A stretch of 64,000 nucleotides of DNA from Eriocheir sinensis (Eukaryota; Arthropoda; Malacostraca; Decapoda; Varunidae): positions 62,001-126,000 of the forward strand of contig NW_026111755.1 of the NCBI RefSeq assembly GCF_024679095.1. Direction: 5' to 3'. How positions within the stretch are numbered: the stretch's first letter is position 1; every line of letters begins with the position of its first letter. The notes below the pieces were generated by a model. It had not been told where the DNA came from and ran no database searches. It saw only the letters and a list, made by a program, of their open reading frames with translations. A program made the position numbers and the translations under genes. Below are positions 16,360 through 33,450 of this stretch, piece after piece.

Positions 16360-19300
16360 TTTCAGAAAAATTTATATAATTTTATCTGTATTTTTACATA
16401 TATTTCATTACAAATTTATCTTATTTTATGTTTATTTTGTATATTTATTTCATTCAATTTTAAATTATTTTATGTGTATATTTGTATTTGTATTTAGGTT
16501 ATTTTATGTGTATTTGCTATATATATTTTCATCCAAAATTACATTATTTTATTGCTATTTTCTTAATTTAATTCGATACGAATTTAGATTATATCATAGG
16601 TATTTTGTATACATATTTTTATACTCATTTACATTATCTAATGTGTGTTTTGTATATATATTTTTATGAAAATTTATTTTATGTGCATTTTTGTACAAAC
16701 ATTTTAATAGAAATTTGCGTTATTTTATGTGTATTTTGTATATGTTTTCTCATACAAATTTATATTATTTTATTTGTATTTTGTTTATTTATTTTGATAC
16801 GAATTACATGATTATATGTGTATTTTGTACATTTTTTTTATACATATTTACATTATGTAATGTGTATTTTATTTATATATTTTTATACAAATTTACGTTA
16901 TTAAATGTGTATTTGTATAAATATTTTGATACAAATTTAATTTATTTTATATATTTTGTATATATATTTCAATTCAACTTTAGCTTATTTTGTGTGTATT
17001 TTGTATATCTATTTTCCTTCAAATTTAAATACTTCTGTGTATTTTTGTATATAGTTTTATATAAATTTACGTTATTTTATGTGTATTTTGTATATTTATA
17101 TTTATACAAATACACATTTTTTATTTATATTTTGTTTATTTATTTTGACACGAATTTACATTATTTTATGTGTATTTTGTATACATTTTTTTATACGTAT
17201 TTAATTGATTTTATGTGTATTTTGTATATATATTTTTATAGAAATCTACGTTATTTTATGTGTATTCGTATATATATTTTGAAACAAATTTACATTGTTT
17301 TATATGTATTTTGCATATCTATTTCAATACAAATTTACTTTATTGTATGTGTATTTTGTATATTTATTTTTATAAAATAAGGCGTTATTTATTGGGTATT
17401 TTGCTTCTTTATTTTCATACAAATTTACATTATTTTATTAATATTCTTTGTATTTATTTTGGTACGATTTTACATTATTCTATTTCTGTTTTGTATATAT
17501 TTTTTTATACATATTTACATTATCTAATTTGTATTTTGTATATATATTTTATACAAATTTACGCTATTTTAAGTGTCTTTGTTTATGTATTTTTATTCAA
17601 ATTTACATTATTTTATGTGTATTTTGTAGATGTATCTCAATACAAATTTACCTAATTTTATATGTATTTTGTATATTTATTTTCATACAAATTTTAATTA
17701 TTTTTTTGTATTTTTGTATATATTTTTATACAATTTTATATTATTTTATGTGTATTTTGTATATCTATTCTCATAAAAATACACATTCTTTTATTGATAT
17801 TTTGTTTATTTATTTTGACGCGAATTTACATTATTTAATGTGTATTTTGTATATATATTTTTTATACGTATTTACATCATTTCATGTATATTTTGTATAC
17901 ATATTTCTATAGAAATCTACGTTATTTTATGTGTATTCGTATATATATTTTGAAACAAATTTACACTGTTTTAAGTGTATTTTGCATATTTTTTCAATAC
18001 AAATTTACCTTATTGTATCTGCATTTTGTATATTAATTTTAATACAAATTTAATTATTCTATGTGTATTTTTGTATATGTATTTTTATAAAAATATGGTT
18101 TATTTTATAGTTATTTTGCAAAATTTATATTATTTTATTGATATTCTGTGTATTTATTTTGATGCGATTTTACATTATTTTATGTGTATTTTGTATATAT
18201 ATTTTATACAAATGTACGTTATTTTATGTGTGTTTGTTTTCATTTCATACAAATTTACATTATTTTATGTGTATTTTGTATATGTATTTAAATACAAATT
18301 TAACTAATTATATGTGTATTTTGTATATCTATTTTCATACAAATTGAAATTATTGCTCTGTTTTTTTTGTATATATTTTTATACAAATTTTCGTCATTTT
18401 ATGTGTATTTTCTATATTTATTTTCCTACACATATACGTTCTTTTATCGGAGTTTTGTTTATTTATTTTGATAGGAATTTACATTATTTTAGGTGTATTT
18501 GGTATATATATTTTTATACTTTTTTACATCATTTTATATGTATTTTGTATGTATATTTTCATACAAATTTACTCTATTTTATATGTATTCGTATATATAT
18601 TTTGATACAAATTTACATTATTTATGTGTATTTTGCATATCTATTTCAATACAAATTTACTTTATTGTATGTGCATTTTGAATATTTAATACAAATTAAA
18701 TTGTTTGATATGTATTTTTGTATATATATTTTTATGCAAATATGCGTTATTATATGGGTATTTTGCGTCTTTATTTTCATACAAATTTACATTATTTTAT
18801 TGATATTCTGTTTATTTATTTTGATACGATTTAACATTATTCTATGTGTATTTTGTATATATTTTTTTATAAATATTTACATTATTTAATGTTTATTTTG
18901 TATATATATTTTATCCAAATTTACGTTATTTTATGTTTATTTGTTTATATATTTTTATAATTTTTTTTTATTATTTTATGTGTATTTTGTATATGTATTT
19001 CAATACAAATTTGCCTAATTTTATGTGTATTTTGCATATATATTTTCAAACAAATTTAAATTATTTTTTGTGTATTTTTGTATATATTTTTAACCAAATT
19101 TTAGTTATTTTATTTGTATTTTGTATAAATATTTTCCTACAAATATACATTCTTTTATTGGAATATTGTTTATTTATTTTGATACGAGTTTACATTATTT
19201 TATGTGTATTTTGTATATCTATTTTTCTACGTATTTAAATTATTTTGTGTATTTTGTATATACATTTTCATAAAAATTTACGTTATTTTATTGTGTGTAT

Positions 19301-21734
19301 TCGTATATATTTTGATACAAATTTTATACCAATTCATGTTATTTTATGTGTTTGAATATATATTTTCATACAAATTTATATTATTTGATGTGTATTTTTA
19401 CATATATTTCTTTGCAAATTTACCTTATTTTATGTTTATTTTGTATATTTATTTCATTCAATTTTAAATTATTTTATATGTATATTTGTATTTGTATTTA
19501 GGTTATTTTATGTGTATTATCCATATATATTTTCTTCCAAAATGACATTATTTTTTTGGTATTTTCTTAATTTAATTCGATACGAATTTAGATTATTTCA
19601 TAGGTATCTTGTATAATTTTTTTTATACTCATTTACATTATGTAATGTGTGTTTTGTATATATTTTTTAATGCAAATTTATTTGATGTGCATTTTTGTAC
19701 ATATATTTTTATAGAAATCTGCGTTATTTTATGTGTATTTTGTATATGTTTTCTCATAAAAATATACATTATTTTATTGGTATATTGTTTATTTATTTTG
19801 ATACGAATTACATGATTATATGTGTATTTTGTACATATATTTTTATACGTATTTACATTATTTCATGTGTATTTTGTTTATATATTTATATATAAAATTT
19901 ACGTAATTATATGTGTATTTGTAAAAATATTTTGATACAAATTTACCTTATTTTATGTGTTTTGTATATGTATTTCAATTCAAATTAAGCTTATTTTGTG
20001 TATATTTTGTATATCTATTTTCATACAAATTTAATTACTTCTGTGTATTTTTGTATATAGTTTTATATAAATTTACGTTATTTTATGTACATTTTGTATA
20101 TTTATATTTATACAAATATACATTCTTTTATTGGTATTTTGTTTATTTATATTTATACGAATTTACATTATTTTATGTGTATTTTGTATACATTTTTTTA
20201 TACGTATTTACTTAATTTTATGTGTATTTTGTATATGTATTTTTAAAAAAATCTACGTTATTTTATGTGTATTCGTATATATATTTTGAAACAAATTTAC
20301 ATTATTTTATATGTATTTTGCATATGAATTTCAATACAAATTTACCTTATTGTATGTGGATTTTGTATATTTATTTTCATACAAATTCCAATATTTTATG
20401 TGTATTTTGGTATCTATAATTTTATAAAAAATGCGTTATTTTATAGGTATTTTGTATCTTAATTTTCATACAAATTTACAGTATTTTATTAATATTCTGT
20501 GTATATATTTTGATACGGTTTTACATTATTATATTTGTGTTTTGTATATATTTTTTTATATATATTTACATTATTTAATGTGTATTTTGTATATATATTT
20601 CATACAAATTTACGTTATTTTATGTGTATTTGTTTATATATTTTCATTAAAATTTACATTATTTCATGTGTATTTTGTATATGTATTTCAATACAAATTT
20701 ACCTAATTTCATGTGAATTTTGTATATTTCTTTTCATACAAATTTAAATTATTTTTGTGTATTTTTGTATATAGTTTTATACAAATTTAGGTTATTTTAT
20801 TTATGCATTTACATTATTTAATGTGTGTTTTGTATATATATTTTTATGCAAATTTACTTTATTTTATGTGTATTTTTGTACATATATTTTTATAGAAATT
20901 TGCGTTATTTTATATGTATTTGTATATGTTTTTTCATACAAATTTACATTATTTCATTGCTATTTTGTTTATTTAGTTTGATACGAATTACATGATTATA
21001 TGTGTATTTTTTACATATTTTTTATACGTATTTACATTACTTAATGTGTATTTTGTTTATATATTTTTAAACAAATTTACGTTATTTTATGTATTTGTAT
21101 AAATATTTTGACACAAATTTACATTATTTTATGTATTTTGTATATACATTTCAATTCAAATTTAGCTTATTTTATCTGTTTTTTGTATATCTATTTTCAT
21201 ACGAATTTAATTACTTCTGTGTATTTTTGTATATAGTTTTATACAAATTTACGTTATTTTATGTGTATTTTGTATATTTATATTTATACAATTAAACATT
21301 CTTTTATTGGTATTTTGTTTATTTATTTTGATACGAATTTACATTATTTTATGGTTATTTTGTATACATTTTCTTATACGTATTTACTTCATTTTATGTG
21401 TATTTTGTAAATATTTTTTTTTTTGAAATTTACGTTATTTTATGTGTATTCGTATATATATTCTGAAACAAATTTACATTGTTTTATATGTATTTTGCAT
21501 ATCTATTTCAATACAAATTTACCTTATTGTATGTGCATTTTGTATATTTATTGTAATACAAATTTAGATATTTTGTGTATTTTGGTATATATATTTTTAT
21601 AAAAAATGCGTTATTTAATGGGTATTTTGCATCCTTATTTTCAAAAAATTTATATTGTTTTATTAATATTCTGTGTATTTATTTTGATACGATTTTACAT
21701 TATTGTATTTGTGTTTTGTATATATTTTTTTTAT

Positions 21735-23945
21735 ATATATTTACATTATTTAATGTACATTTTGTATATTTTAAAACAAATATACGTTATTTTATGCGCA
21801 TCTGTTAAAATATTTTGATACAAATTTACATTATTTTATGTATTTTGTATATATATTTCAATACAAATTTACTTTATTCTATGTATATTTTGTATATCTA
21901 TTTTCATACAAATTTAAATTACTTTTGTGTATTTTTGTATATAGTTTTATACAAATTTACGTTATTTTATGCTTATTTTGTTTATTTATTTTCATACAAA
22001 TTCACATTCTTCTATTGGTATTTTGTTTATTTATTTTGCTACGAATTTACATTATTTAATGTGTATTTTGTATATATATTTTTATACGTATTTACATCAT
22101 TTTATGTGTATTTTTTATTTGTATTTTTATAGAAATCTACGTTTTTTTTATGTGTATTCGTATATATATTTTGAAACAAATTTACATTGATTGATGTGTG
22201 TTTTGCATATCTATTTCAATACAAATTTATCATATTGTATGTGCTTTTTGTATATTTATTTTAATACAAATTTAATTATTTGATGTGTTTTTTTGTATAT
22301 ATGTTTTTATAAAAATTTGTTTTTTTTAATTGGTATTTTGCATCTTTATTTTCATACAAATTTACATTATTTGATTGATATTCTGTGTATTTATTTTGAT
22401 ACGATTTTACATTGCTCTATGTGTATTTTGTATATATTTTATTTTACATATTTACATTTTTTAATGTACATTTTCTATATATATTTTATACAAACATACG
22501 TTACTTTATGTCTATTTGTTTATATATTTTCATACAAATCTATATTATTTTATGTGTATTTTGTATATGTATTTCAATACATATTTACCTAATTTTATGT
22601 GGATTTTGTATATCTATTTTCATACAAATTGAAAATATTTTGTTTTTTGTATGTATTTTAATACAAATTTTAGGTTTTTTATAAATTATTTTGTATATTG
22701 ATTTTCCTACATATATACAATCTTTTATTGAAAGTTAGTTTATTGAATTTGATACGAATTTACCTCATTTTAGGTGTATTTTGTATATATATTTTTATTC
22801 GTATTTACATCATTTTATGTGTATTTTTTATATATATTTTCATAGAAATTTACGCTATTTTATGTGTTTTCGTATACATATTTTAATACAAATTTACATT
22901 ATTTGATGTGTATTTTGCATATCTATTTCAATACAAATTTATCTTATTGTATGTGCATTTTGTATATGTATTTTAATACAAATTTAATTATTTTATGTGT
23001 ATTTTTGTATATATATTTTTATACAAATATGCGTTATTTTATGGGTATTTTGCATCTTTATTTTCATAGAAATTTATATTATTTTATTGATATTCTGTTC
23101 ATTTATTTTGATACGATTTTACATTATTCTATGCGTATTTTGTATATATATTTTTATACACTTTTCCATTATTTAATGTGTATTTTGTATATATATTTTA
23201 TACAAATTTACGTTATTTTTTGTGTATTTGTTGATATATTTTGACACAAATTTACAATATTTTATGGGTATTTTGTATATATATTTCAAAAGAAATTTAC
23301 CCCAGTTTTATGTGTATTTTGTATATCTATTTTCATATAAATTCAAATTATTTCTGGGTATTTTTGTATATATTTTAATACAAATTTTACTTATGTTATG
23401 TGTATTTTGTAAATTTATTTTCATTCAAATATATATTATTTTATTGGTATTTTGTTGATTTATTTTGATACGAATTTACATTATTTTATATGTACTTTGT
23501 ATATATATTTTTATACGCATTTACATTATTTAATGTTTATTTTGAAAATATATTTTTATACAAATTCATGTTATTTTATGTGTATTTGTATATATATTTT
23601 CATACAAATTTACATTATTTTATGTGTATTTTGTACATATATTTCATTACAAATTTACCTTATTTTATGTTTATTTTGTATTAATTTCATTCAATTTTAA
23701 ATTATTTTATGTGTATATTTGTATTTGTATTTAGGTTATTTTATGTGTATTTTCTATATATATTTTCATCCAAAATTACATTATTTTATTGGTATTTTGT
23801 TAATTTAATTCGATACGAATTTAGATTAATTGATAGGTATTTTGTATACATATTATATACGCATTTACATTATTTAATGTGTGTTTTGTATATATATTTT
23901 TATGCAAATTTACTTTATTTTATGTGCATTTTTGTACATATGTTT
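21735..23945. repeat. 2 kb direct segmental duplication, copy 2
   Basis: This is the more complete partner of 9600-11625. It retains the superunit marker GTATTTGTATTTAGGTTATT at 23713 that is missing from copy 1. Confidence 0.8.
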
Positions 23946-24426
23946 ATAAAGAAATTTGCGTTATTTTATGTGTATTTTGTATATGTTTTCTCATACAAAA
24001 TTACATTATTTCATTGGTATTTTGTTTATTTATTTTGATACGAATTATATTATTATATGTGTATTTTGTACATATTTTTTATACGTATTTACATTATTTA
24101 ATGAGTATTTTGTTTATATATTTTTATAAAAATTTACGTTATTATATGTGTATTTGTATAAATATTTTGATACAAATTTATATTATTTTATATATTTTGT
24201 ATATATATTTAAATTCAAATTTAGCTTATTTTATGTGTATTTTGTATATCTATTTTCATACAAATTTAGTTACTTTTGTGTATTTTTGTATATAGTTTTA
24301 TACAAATTAACGTTATTTTATGTGTATTTTGTATATTTATATTTATATAAATACACATTCTTTTATTGGTGTTTCGTTTATTTATTTTGATACGAATTTA
24401 CTTTATTTTATGTGTATTTTGTATAC

Positions 24427-25691
24427 TTAAAATAACGTAAATTTGTGTGAAATATATATACAAAATACACATTGAATAATGTAAATATATATAAAAAAAT
24501 ATATACAAAACACAAATAGAATAATGTAAAATCGTATCAAAATAAATACACAGAATATTAATAAAATAATGTAAATTTGTATGAAAATTAAGATGCAAAA
24601 TACCCATAAAATAACGTATTTTTTATTAAAATATATTACCAAAATACACATAAAATATTTGAATTTGTATTAAAATATATATACACAATGAACATACAAT
24701 AAGGTAAATTTGTATTGAAATACATATGCAAAATACATATAAAACAATATAAATATGTTTCAGAATATATATAAGAATACACATAAAATAACGTAGATTT
24801 ATATACAAATATATATACAAAATACACATAAAATGATGGAAATACATATAAAAAAATGTATACAAAATACACATAAAATGATGTAAATTCGTATCAAAAT
24901 AAATCAACAAAATACAAATAAAAGAATGTGTATTTGTATAAACATAAATATACAAAATACACATAAAATAACGTAAATTCATATAAAACTATATACAAAA
25001 ATACACAAAAGTAATAAAATTTGTATGAAAATAGATATACCAAATACACACAAAATAGGCTAAATTTGAATTGAAATATATATACAAAATACATAAAATA
25101 ATATAAATTTGTATCAAAATATTTAAACAAATACACATATAATAACGTAAACTTGTATAAAAATATACAAACAAAATACACATTAAATAATGTAAATACG
25201 TATAAAAAATATGTACAAAATACACATATAATCATGTAATTCGTATCAAAATAAATAAACAAAATACCAATAAATTAATGTAAATTTGTATGAGAAAAAA
25301 TCTACAAAATACACAAAAAATAAAGCAAATTTCTATAAAAATATATGTACAAAAATGCACATAAAATAAAGTAAATTTGCATAAAAATATATATCCAAAA
25401 CACACATTAAATAATGTAAATGCATATAAAAATATGTATACAAAATATCTATGAAATAATCTAAATTCGTATCTAATTAAATTAACAAAATACCAATAAA
25501 ATAATGTAATTTTCGATGAAATTGTATATAGAAAATACACATAAAATAACATAAATACAAATACAAATATACACATCAAATAATTTAAAATTGAATGAAA
25601 TAAATATACAAAATAAACATAAAATAAGATAGATTTGTAATGAAATATATACAAAAATACACATAAAATAATATAAATTTGTATGAAAATA
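24427..25691 (-). repeat. 45-bp satellite array, A-rich strand shown (block 7)
   Basis: Orientation flips next to a GTATAC at about 24421-24426, inside TTTTGTATACTTAAAATAAC. The block carries the inverted CCTAAATACAAATA-type marker near 25553. Its monomers match the variants ACAGAGAAGTAA/ACAAAAGTAA and TAAGCTAAATTTGAATTG seen in blocks 1, 9 and 13. No gene is seen. Confidence 0.92.
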
Positions 25692-27603
25692 CTAATTTTA
25701 ATACAAATTTAATTATTGAATGTGTATTTTTGTATATGTATTTTTATAAAAATATGCTTTATTTTATGGGTATTTTGCATCTTTATTTTCAAAAAAATTT
25801 CATTATTTTATTGATATTCTGTATATTCATTCTGATACGATTTTACATTATTCTATGTGTATTTTGTATATATATTTTATACAAATGTTCGTTATTTTAT
25901 GTGTATTTGTTTTCATTTCATACAAATTTACATTATTTTATGTTTTTTGTACATGTATTTATATTGCATTATAACTAATTATATGTGTATTTTGTATATA
26001 TATTTTCATACAAATTGAAATTTTTTTTTGTATATATTTTTATACAAATAATCTTTATTTTATGTGTATTTTGTATATTTATTTTCCTACAAATATACGT
26101 TCTTTTATCGGAATTTTGTTTATTTATTTTGATACGAATTTACATTATTTTAGGTGTATTTGGTATATATATTTTTATACTATTTACATCATTTTATATG
26201 TATTTTGTATGTATATTTTCATAGAAATTTACTCTATTTTATGTGTATTCGTATATATATTTTGATACAAATCTACATTATTGATGTGTATTTTGCATAT
26301 CTATTTCAATACAAATTTATTTTATTGAATGTGAATTTTGTATATTTATTTCATACAAATTTAATTATTTCATGTGTATTTTTGTATATATATTTTATGC
26401 AAATATGCTTTATTATATTGGTATTTTGCATCTTTATTTTCATAAAAATTTACATTATTTTATTGATATTCTGTTTATTTATTTTGATACGATTTAACAT
26501 TATTCTATGTGTATTTTGTATATATATTTTTATACATATTTACATTATTTAATGTATATTTTGTATATATTTTTTCCAAATTTACGTTATTTTATGTGTA
26601 TTAGTTTATATATTTTCATACAAATTTACATTATTTTATGTGTATTTTGGGTATGTATTTCAATGCATATTTGTCTAACTTTATGTGTATTTTCCATATC
26701 TATTTTCAAATAACTTTAAATTATTTTTGTGTATTTTTGTATTTATTTTTATACAAATTTTAGTTATTTTTTTTGTAATTTGTATATATTTTCCTACAAA
26801 TATACATTCTTTTATTGGAATTTTGTTTATTTATTTTGATACGAGTTTACATTATTTTATGTGTATTTTGTAAATATATTTTTCTACGTATTTACATTAT
26901 TTAATGTGTATGTTGTATATATATTTTAATAAAAATTTACATTATTTTATTGTGTGTATTCGTATTTATTTTGATACAAATTTTATACAAATTCATGTTA
27001 TTTTATGTGTATTTGTATATATATTTTCATACAAATTTATATTATTTTATGTATATCTTTACATATTTTTCATTACAAATTTACTTTATTTTATGATTAT
27101 TTTGTATATTTATTTCATTCAATCTTAAATTATTTTATGTGTATATTTGTATTTGTATTTAGGTAGTTTTATGTTTATTTTCTATATATATTTTCATCCA
27201 AAATTACATTATTTTATTGGAATTTTCTTAATTTTTTTCATAGGTATTTTGTATACATATTTCTATACTCATTTATATTATCTAATGTGTGTTTTGTATA
27301 TATATTTTTTATGCAAATTTACTTTATTTTATGTGCATTTTTGTACATATATTTTTATAGAAATTTGCGTTATTTTATGAGTATTTTGTATGTTTTCTCA
27401 TATAAATTTACATTATTTTATTGGTATTTTATTCATTTATTTTAATACGAATTAAATGATTATAAGTATATTTTGTACATATTTTTTATACGTATTTACA
27501 TTATTTTATGTGTATTTTGTTTATATATTTTTATACAAATTTACGTTATTATATGTGTATTTGTATAAATTTTTTGATACAAATTTACATTGTTTTATGT
27601 ATT

Positions 27604-27723
<120 letters not shown>

Positions 27724-28635
27724 CAATTCAAATTTAGCTTATTTTATGTGTATTTTGTATATCTATTTTCACACAAATTTAATTACTTTTGTGTATTTTT
27801 GCATATAGTTTTATATAAATTTACGTTATTTTATGTGTATTTTGTATATTTATATTTATACAAATACACATTCTTTTATTAGTATTTTGTTTATTTATTT
27901 TGATACGAGTTTACATTATTTTATGTGTATTTTGTATACCTTTTTTTATACGTATTTACTTCATTTTATGTGTATTTTGTATATATATTTTCATAGAAAT
28001 CTACGTTATTTTATGTGTATTCGTATATATATTTTGAAACAAATTTACATTGTTTTATATGTATTTTGCATATCTATTTCAATACAAATTTACCTTATTA
28101 TATGTGCATTTTGTATATTTATTTTAATACAAATTCAAATATTTTATGTGTGTCTTGGTATATATATTTAACAAAAAAATCGTAATTTTATGGGTATTTT
28201 GCATCTTAATTATCATACAAATTTACATTATTTTATTAATATTCTGTGTTTTTATTTTGATACGATTTTACATTATTCTATTTGTGTTTTGTATATATTT
28301 TTTTATACATATTTACATTATTTAATGTGTATTTTGTATATATATTTTATACAAATTTACGTTATTTTAAGTGTATTTGTTTATATATTTTCATTCAAAT
28401 TTACATTATTTTATGTGTATTTGTAAATGTATTTCAATACAAATTTACCTAATTTTATGTGTATTTTGTATATTTATTTTCATGAAAATTTAAATTATTT
28501 TTTGTGTATTTTTGTAAATAGTTTTATACAAATTTAGGTGATTTTATGTGTATATTGTATATCTATTTTCATACAAATACACATTCTTTTATTGATATTT
28601 TGTTTATTTATTTTGACGCGAATTTACATTATTTA

Positions 28636-28770
<135 letters not shown>

Positions 28771-31700
28771 CGTGTTTACATCATTTCATGTGTATTTTGT
28801 ATATACATTTCTATGGAAATCTACGTTGATTTATGAGTATTCGTATATAGATTTTGAAACAAATTTACACTGTTTTATGTGTATTTTGCATATTTTTTCA
28901 ATACAAATTTACCTTATTGTATATGCATTTTGTATATTAATTTTAATACAAATTTAATTATTCTATGTGTATTTTTGTTTATGTATTTTTATAAAAATAT
29001 GCTTTATTTTAAGGGTATTTAGCATCTTTATTTTCATACAAATTTACATTATTTTATTGATATTCTCTGTATTGATTTTGATACGATTTTACATTATTCT
29101 ATGTGTATTTTGTATATATATTTTATACAAATGTACGTTACTTTATGTGTGTTTGTTTTCATTTCATACAAATTTACATTATTTTATTTGTATTTTGTAT
29201 ATGTATTTAAATACATATTTAACTAATTATATGTGTATTTTGTATATCTATTTTCATACAAATTGTAGTTATTTTTGTGTATTTTTGTATATATTTTTAT
29301 ATAAATTTTCGTTATTTTATATTTATTTTGAATATTTATTTTCCTACAAATATACGTTCTTTTATCGGAGTTTTGTTCATTTATTTTGACACGAATTTAC
29401 ATTATTTGAGGTATATTTGGTATATATATATTTTTATACTTATTTACATAATTTTATATGTATTTTGTATGAGTATTTTCATAGAAATTTTATCTATTTT
29501 AAGAGTATTCGTATATATATTTTGATACAAATTTACATTATTGATGTGAATTTTCCATATATATTTCAATACAAATTTACTTTACTGTATGTGCATTTTG
29601 AATATTTATTTTAATAAAAATTTATTTATTTTATATGTATTTTTGTATATATATTTTTATGCAAATATGCGTTATTATATGAGTATTTTACATCTTTATT
29701 TTCATACAAATTTACATTATTTTATTGATATTCTGTTCATTTATTTTGATACGATTTAACATTATTCTATGTGTATTTTGTATATATATGTTTATACATA
29801 ATTACATCATTTAATGTATATTTTGTATATATATTTTATCCAAATTTACGTAATTTTATGTGTATATGTTTATATATTTTCATTCAAATTTACATTGTTT
29901 TATGTGTGTTTTGTATATGTATTTCAATACAAATTTGCCTAATTTTATGTGTATTTTGCATATCTATTTTCAAACAAATTTAAATTATTTATGTGTATTT
30001 TTGTATATATATTTTTATACAAATTTTAGTTATTTTATTTGTATTTTGTATATATATTTTCCTACAAATATATTTTCTTTTATTGGAATTTTGTTGATTT
30101 ATTTTGATACGAGTTTACATTACTTTATGTGTATTTTGTATATATATTTTTCTACTTATTTACATTATTTTATATGTATTTTGTATATATATTTTCATAA
30201 AAATTTACGTTATTTTGTTGTGTGTATTCGTATATATTTTGATACAAATTTTATACAAATTCATGTTATTTTATGTGTATTTGAATATATATTTCATATA
30301 AATTTATATTATTTTATGTGTATTTTTACATATATTTCATTACAAATTTACTTTATTTTATGTTTATTTTATATATTCATTTCATGCAATTTTAAATTAT
30401 TTTATGTGTATATTTGTATTTGTATTTAGGTTATTTTATGTGTATTTTTTATATATATTTTCATAAAAAATTACATTATTTTATTGGTATTTTTTTAATT
30501 TAACTCGATACGAATTTAGATTATTTCAAAGGTATTTTGTATAAATGTTTTTATACGCATTTACATTATTTAATGTGTGTTTTGTATATATATTTTTATA
30601 CAAATTTACTTTATTTTATGTGCATTTTTGAACATATATTTTTAAAGAAATTAGCGTTATTTTATGTGTATTTTGTATATGTTTTCTCATACAAATTTAC
30701 ATTATATTAGTGGTATTTTGTTTATTTATTTTGATATGAATTACATGATTATATGTGTATTTTGTACATATTTTTTTAAACGTATTTACATTATTTAATG
30801 TGTATTTTGTTTATGTGTTTTTGAACAAAATTACGTTATTATATGTGTATTTGTATAAATATTTTGATACAAATTTACATTATTTGATGTAAATTTGATG
30901 TAAATATTTCAATTCAAATTTAGCTTATTTTATGTGTATTTTGTATATCTATTTTCATACAAATTTAATTACTTTTGTGTATTTTTGTATATAGTTTTAT
31001 AATTTATTTTCGTTATTTTATGTGTATTTTGAATATTTATATTGGTGTTTTGTTTATTTATTTTGATACGAGTTTACATTATTTTATGTGTATTTTGTAT
31101 ACATTTTTTTATACGTATTTACTTTATTTGATGTGTATTTTGTATATATATTTTTATAGAAATCTACGTTATTTTATGTGTATTCGTATATATATTTTGA
31201 AACAAACTTACATTGTTTTATATGTATTTTGCATATCTTTTTCAATACAAATTTACCTTATCGTGTGTGCATTTTGTATATTTATTTTAATAAAATACAA
31301 ATATTTTATGTGTGTTTTGGTATATATATTTTTATAAAAAATGCGCTATTTTATGGGTATTTTCCATCTTAGTTTTCATACAAATTTACATTATTTTATT
31401 TATACTCTGTGTATTTATTTTGATACGATTTTACATTATTCTATTTGTGTTTTGTATATATTTTTGTATACATACTTACATTATTTAATGTGTATTTTTT
31501 ATATATATTTTATACAAATTTACGTTATTTTAGGTGAATTTGTTGATATATTTTCATTCAAATTTAATTATTATTGTATATGTATTTAGTATATGTATTT
31601 CAATACAAATTTACCTAATTTTATGTGTATTTTGTATACTTGTTTAAAATTTAAATTATTTTTGTTTATTTTTGTATATAGTTTTATTCAAATTTAGGTT

Positions 31701-31795
31701 ATTTTATGTGTATTTTGTATATTTATCTTTATAAAAATACACATTCTTTTATTGATATTTTGTTTATTTATTTTGACACGAACTTACATTATTTA

Positions 31796-32043
<248 letters not shown>

Positions 32044-32553
32044 CTATAGAAATCTACGTTATTTTATGTGTAATCGTATATATATTTTGAAACAAATTTA
32101 CATTGTATTTTTTTAAATATTTTTATAAAAAAATTTCGTTACTCTATGGATATTTTGTATATATATTTTCCTACAAATATACGCTTTTTTTCGGAATTTT
32201 GTTTATTTATTTTGATACGAATTTACATTATTTGAGGTATATTTGGAATATATATTTTTATACTTATTTACATCATTTTATATATATTTTCTATGTATGT
32301 TTTCATAGAAATTTACTCTATTTTATGAATATTCGTATATATATTTTGATACAAATTTACATTATTGATGTGTATTTTGCATATATATTTCAATACAAAT
32401 TTACATTATTGTATGTGCATTTTGTATATTTATTTTAGTACAAATTTAATTATTTTGTATATATTTTTGTATATATATTTTTATACAAATGTGCGTTATT
32501 ATATGGGTATTTTGCATCTATTTTCATATAAATTTACATAATTTTTTTGAAAT

Positions 32554-32779
<226 letters not shown>

Positions 32780-33122
32780 ATACAAATTTACGTTATTTTA
32801 AGTGTATTTTGTATATGTATATCAATACAAATTTACATAATTTTATGTGTATTTTGTATATTTATTTTCATAAAAATTTAAATTATTTTTGTGTATTTTT
32901 GCATGTAGTTTTATACAAATTTACGTTATTTTATGGGTATTTTGTATATATATTTTCATACAAATACTCATTCTTTTATTGATATTTTGTTTATTTATTT
33001 TGACACGAATTTACATTATTTAATGTGTATTTTGTATTTATATTTTTATACGTATTTACATCATTTCATGTGTATTTTGTATATATATTTCTATAGAAAT
33101 CTAAGTTATTTTATGTGTATTC

Positions 33123-33123
<1 letters not shown>

Positions 33124-33217
<94 letters not shown>
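33124..33217. repeat. (TA)n microsatellite tract
   Basis: A pure TA run between GTGTATTCG and TTGAATCAAATTTACATTG. The unexpanded equivalent is GTGTATTCGTATATATATTTTG as at 15325-15350. Confidence 0.98.
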
Positions 33218-33218
<1 letters not shown>

Positions 33219-33450
33219 AATCAAATTTACATTGTTTTATGTGTATTTTACAAATTTTTTCAATACAAATTTACCTTATCGTATGTGCATTTTGTATATT
33301 AATTTTAATACAAATTTAATTATTCTATGTGTATTTTTGTATATATATTTTTATAAAAATATGCTTTATTTTATATGTATTTTGCGTGTATTTTGTATAT
33401 CTATTTTCATACAAATTTAATTACTTTCGTGTATTTTTGTATATAGTTTA

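Larger units (their letters stand above)
14515..24426 (+). repeat. 45-bp satellite array, T-rich strand shown (block 6, longest)
   Basis: This is the longest uninterrupted orientation block, about 9.9 kb. Monomers carrying GCATCTTTATTTTCATA or close variants recur near 14806, 15510, 15970, 17404, 18114, 18770, 20455, 21630, 22340 and 23052, mostly 0.66-0.72 kb apart. The marker GTATTTGTATTTAGGTTATT lies near 16476, 19479 and 23713, giving a 3-4 kb superunit. Only one short TA tract (16333-16359) is present. No gene is seen. Confidence 0.93.

Noticed and set aside
16691..17380. A 229-codon open frame on the plus strand
   Set aside because: Same 15-residue monomer translation as its neighbours, with overlapping open frames in the other two frames. 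It has no recognisable domain.
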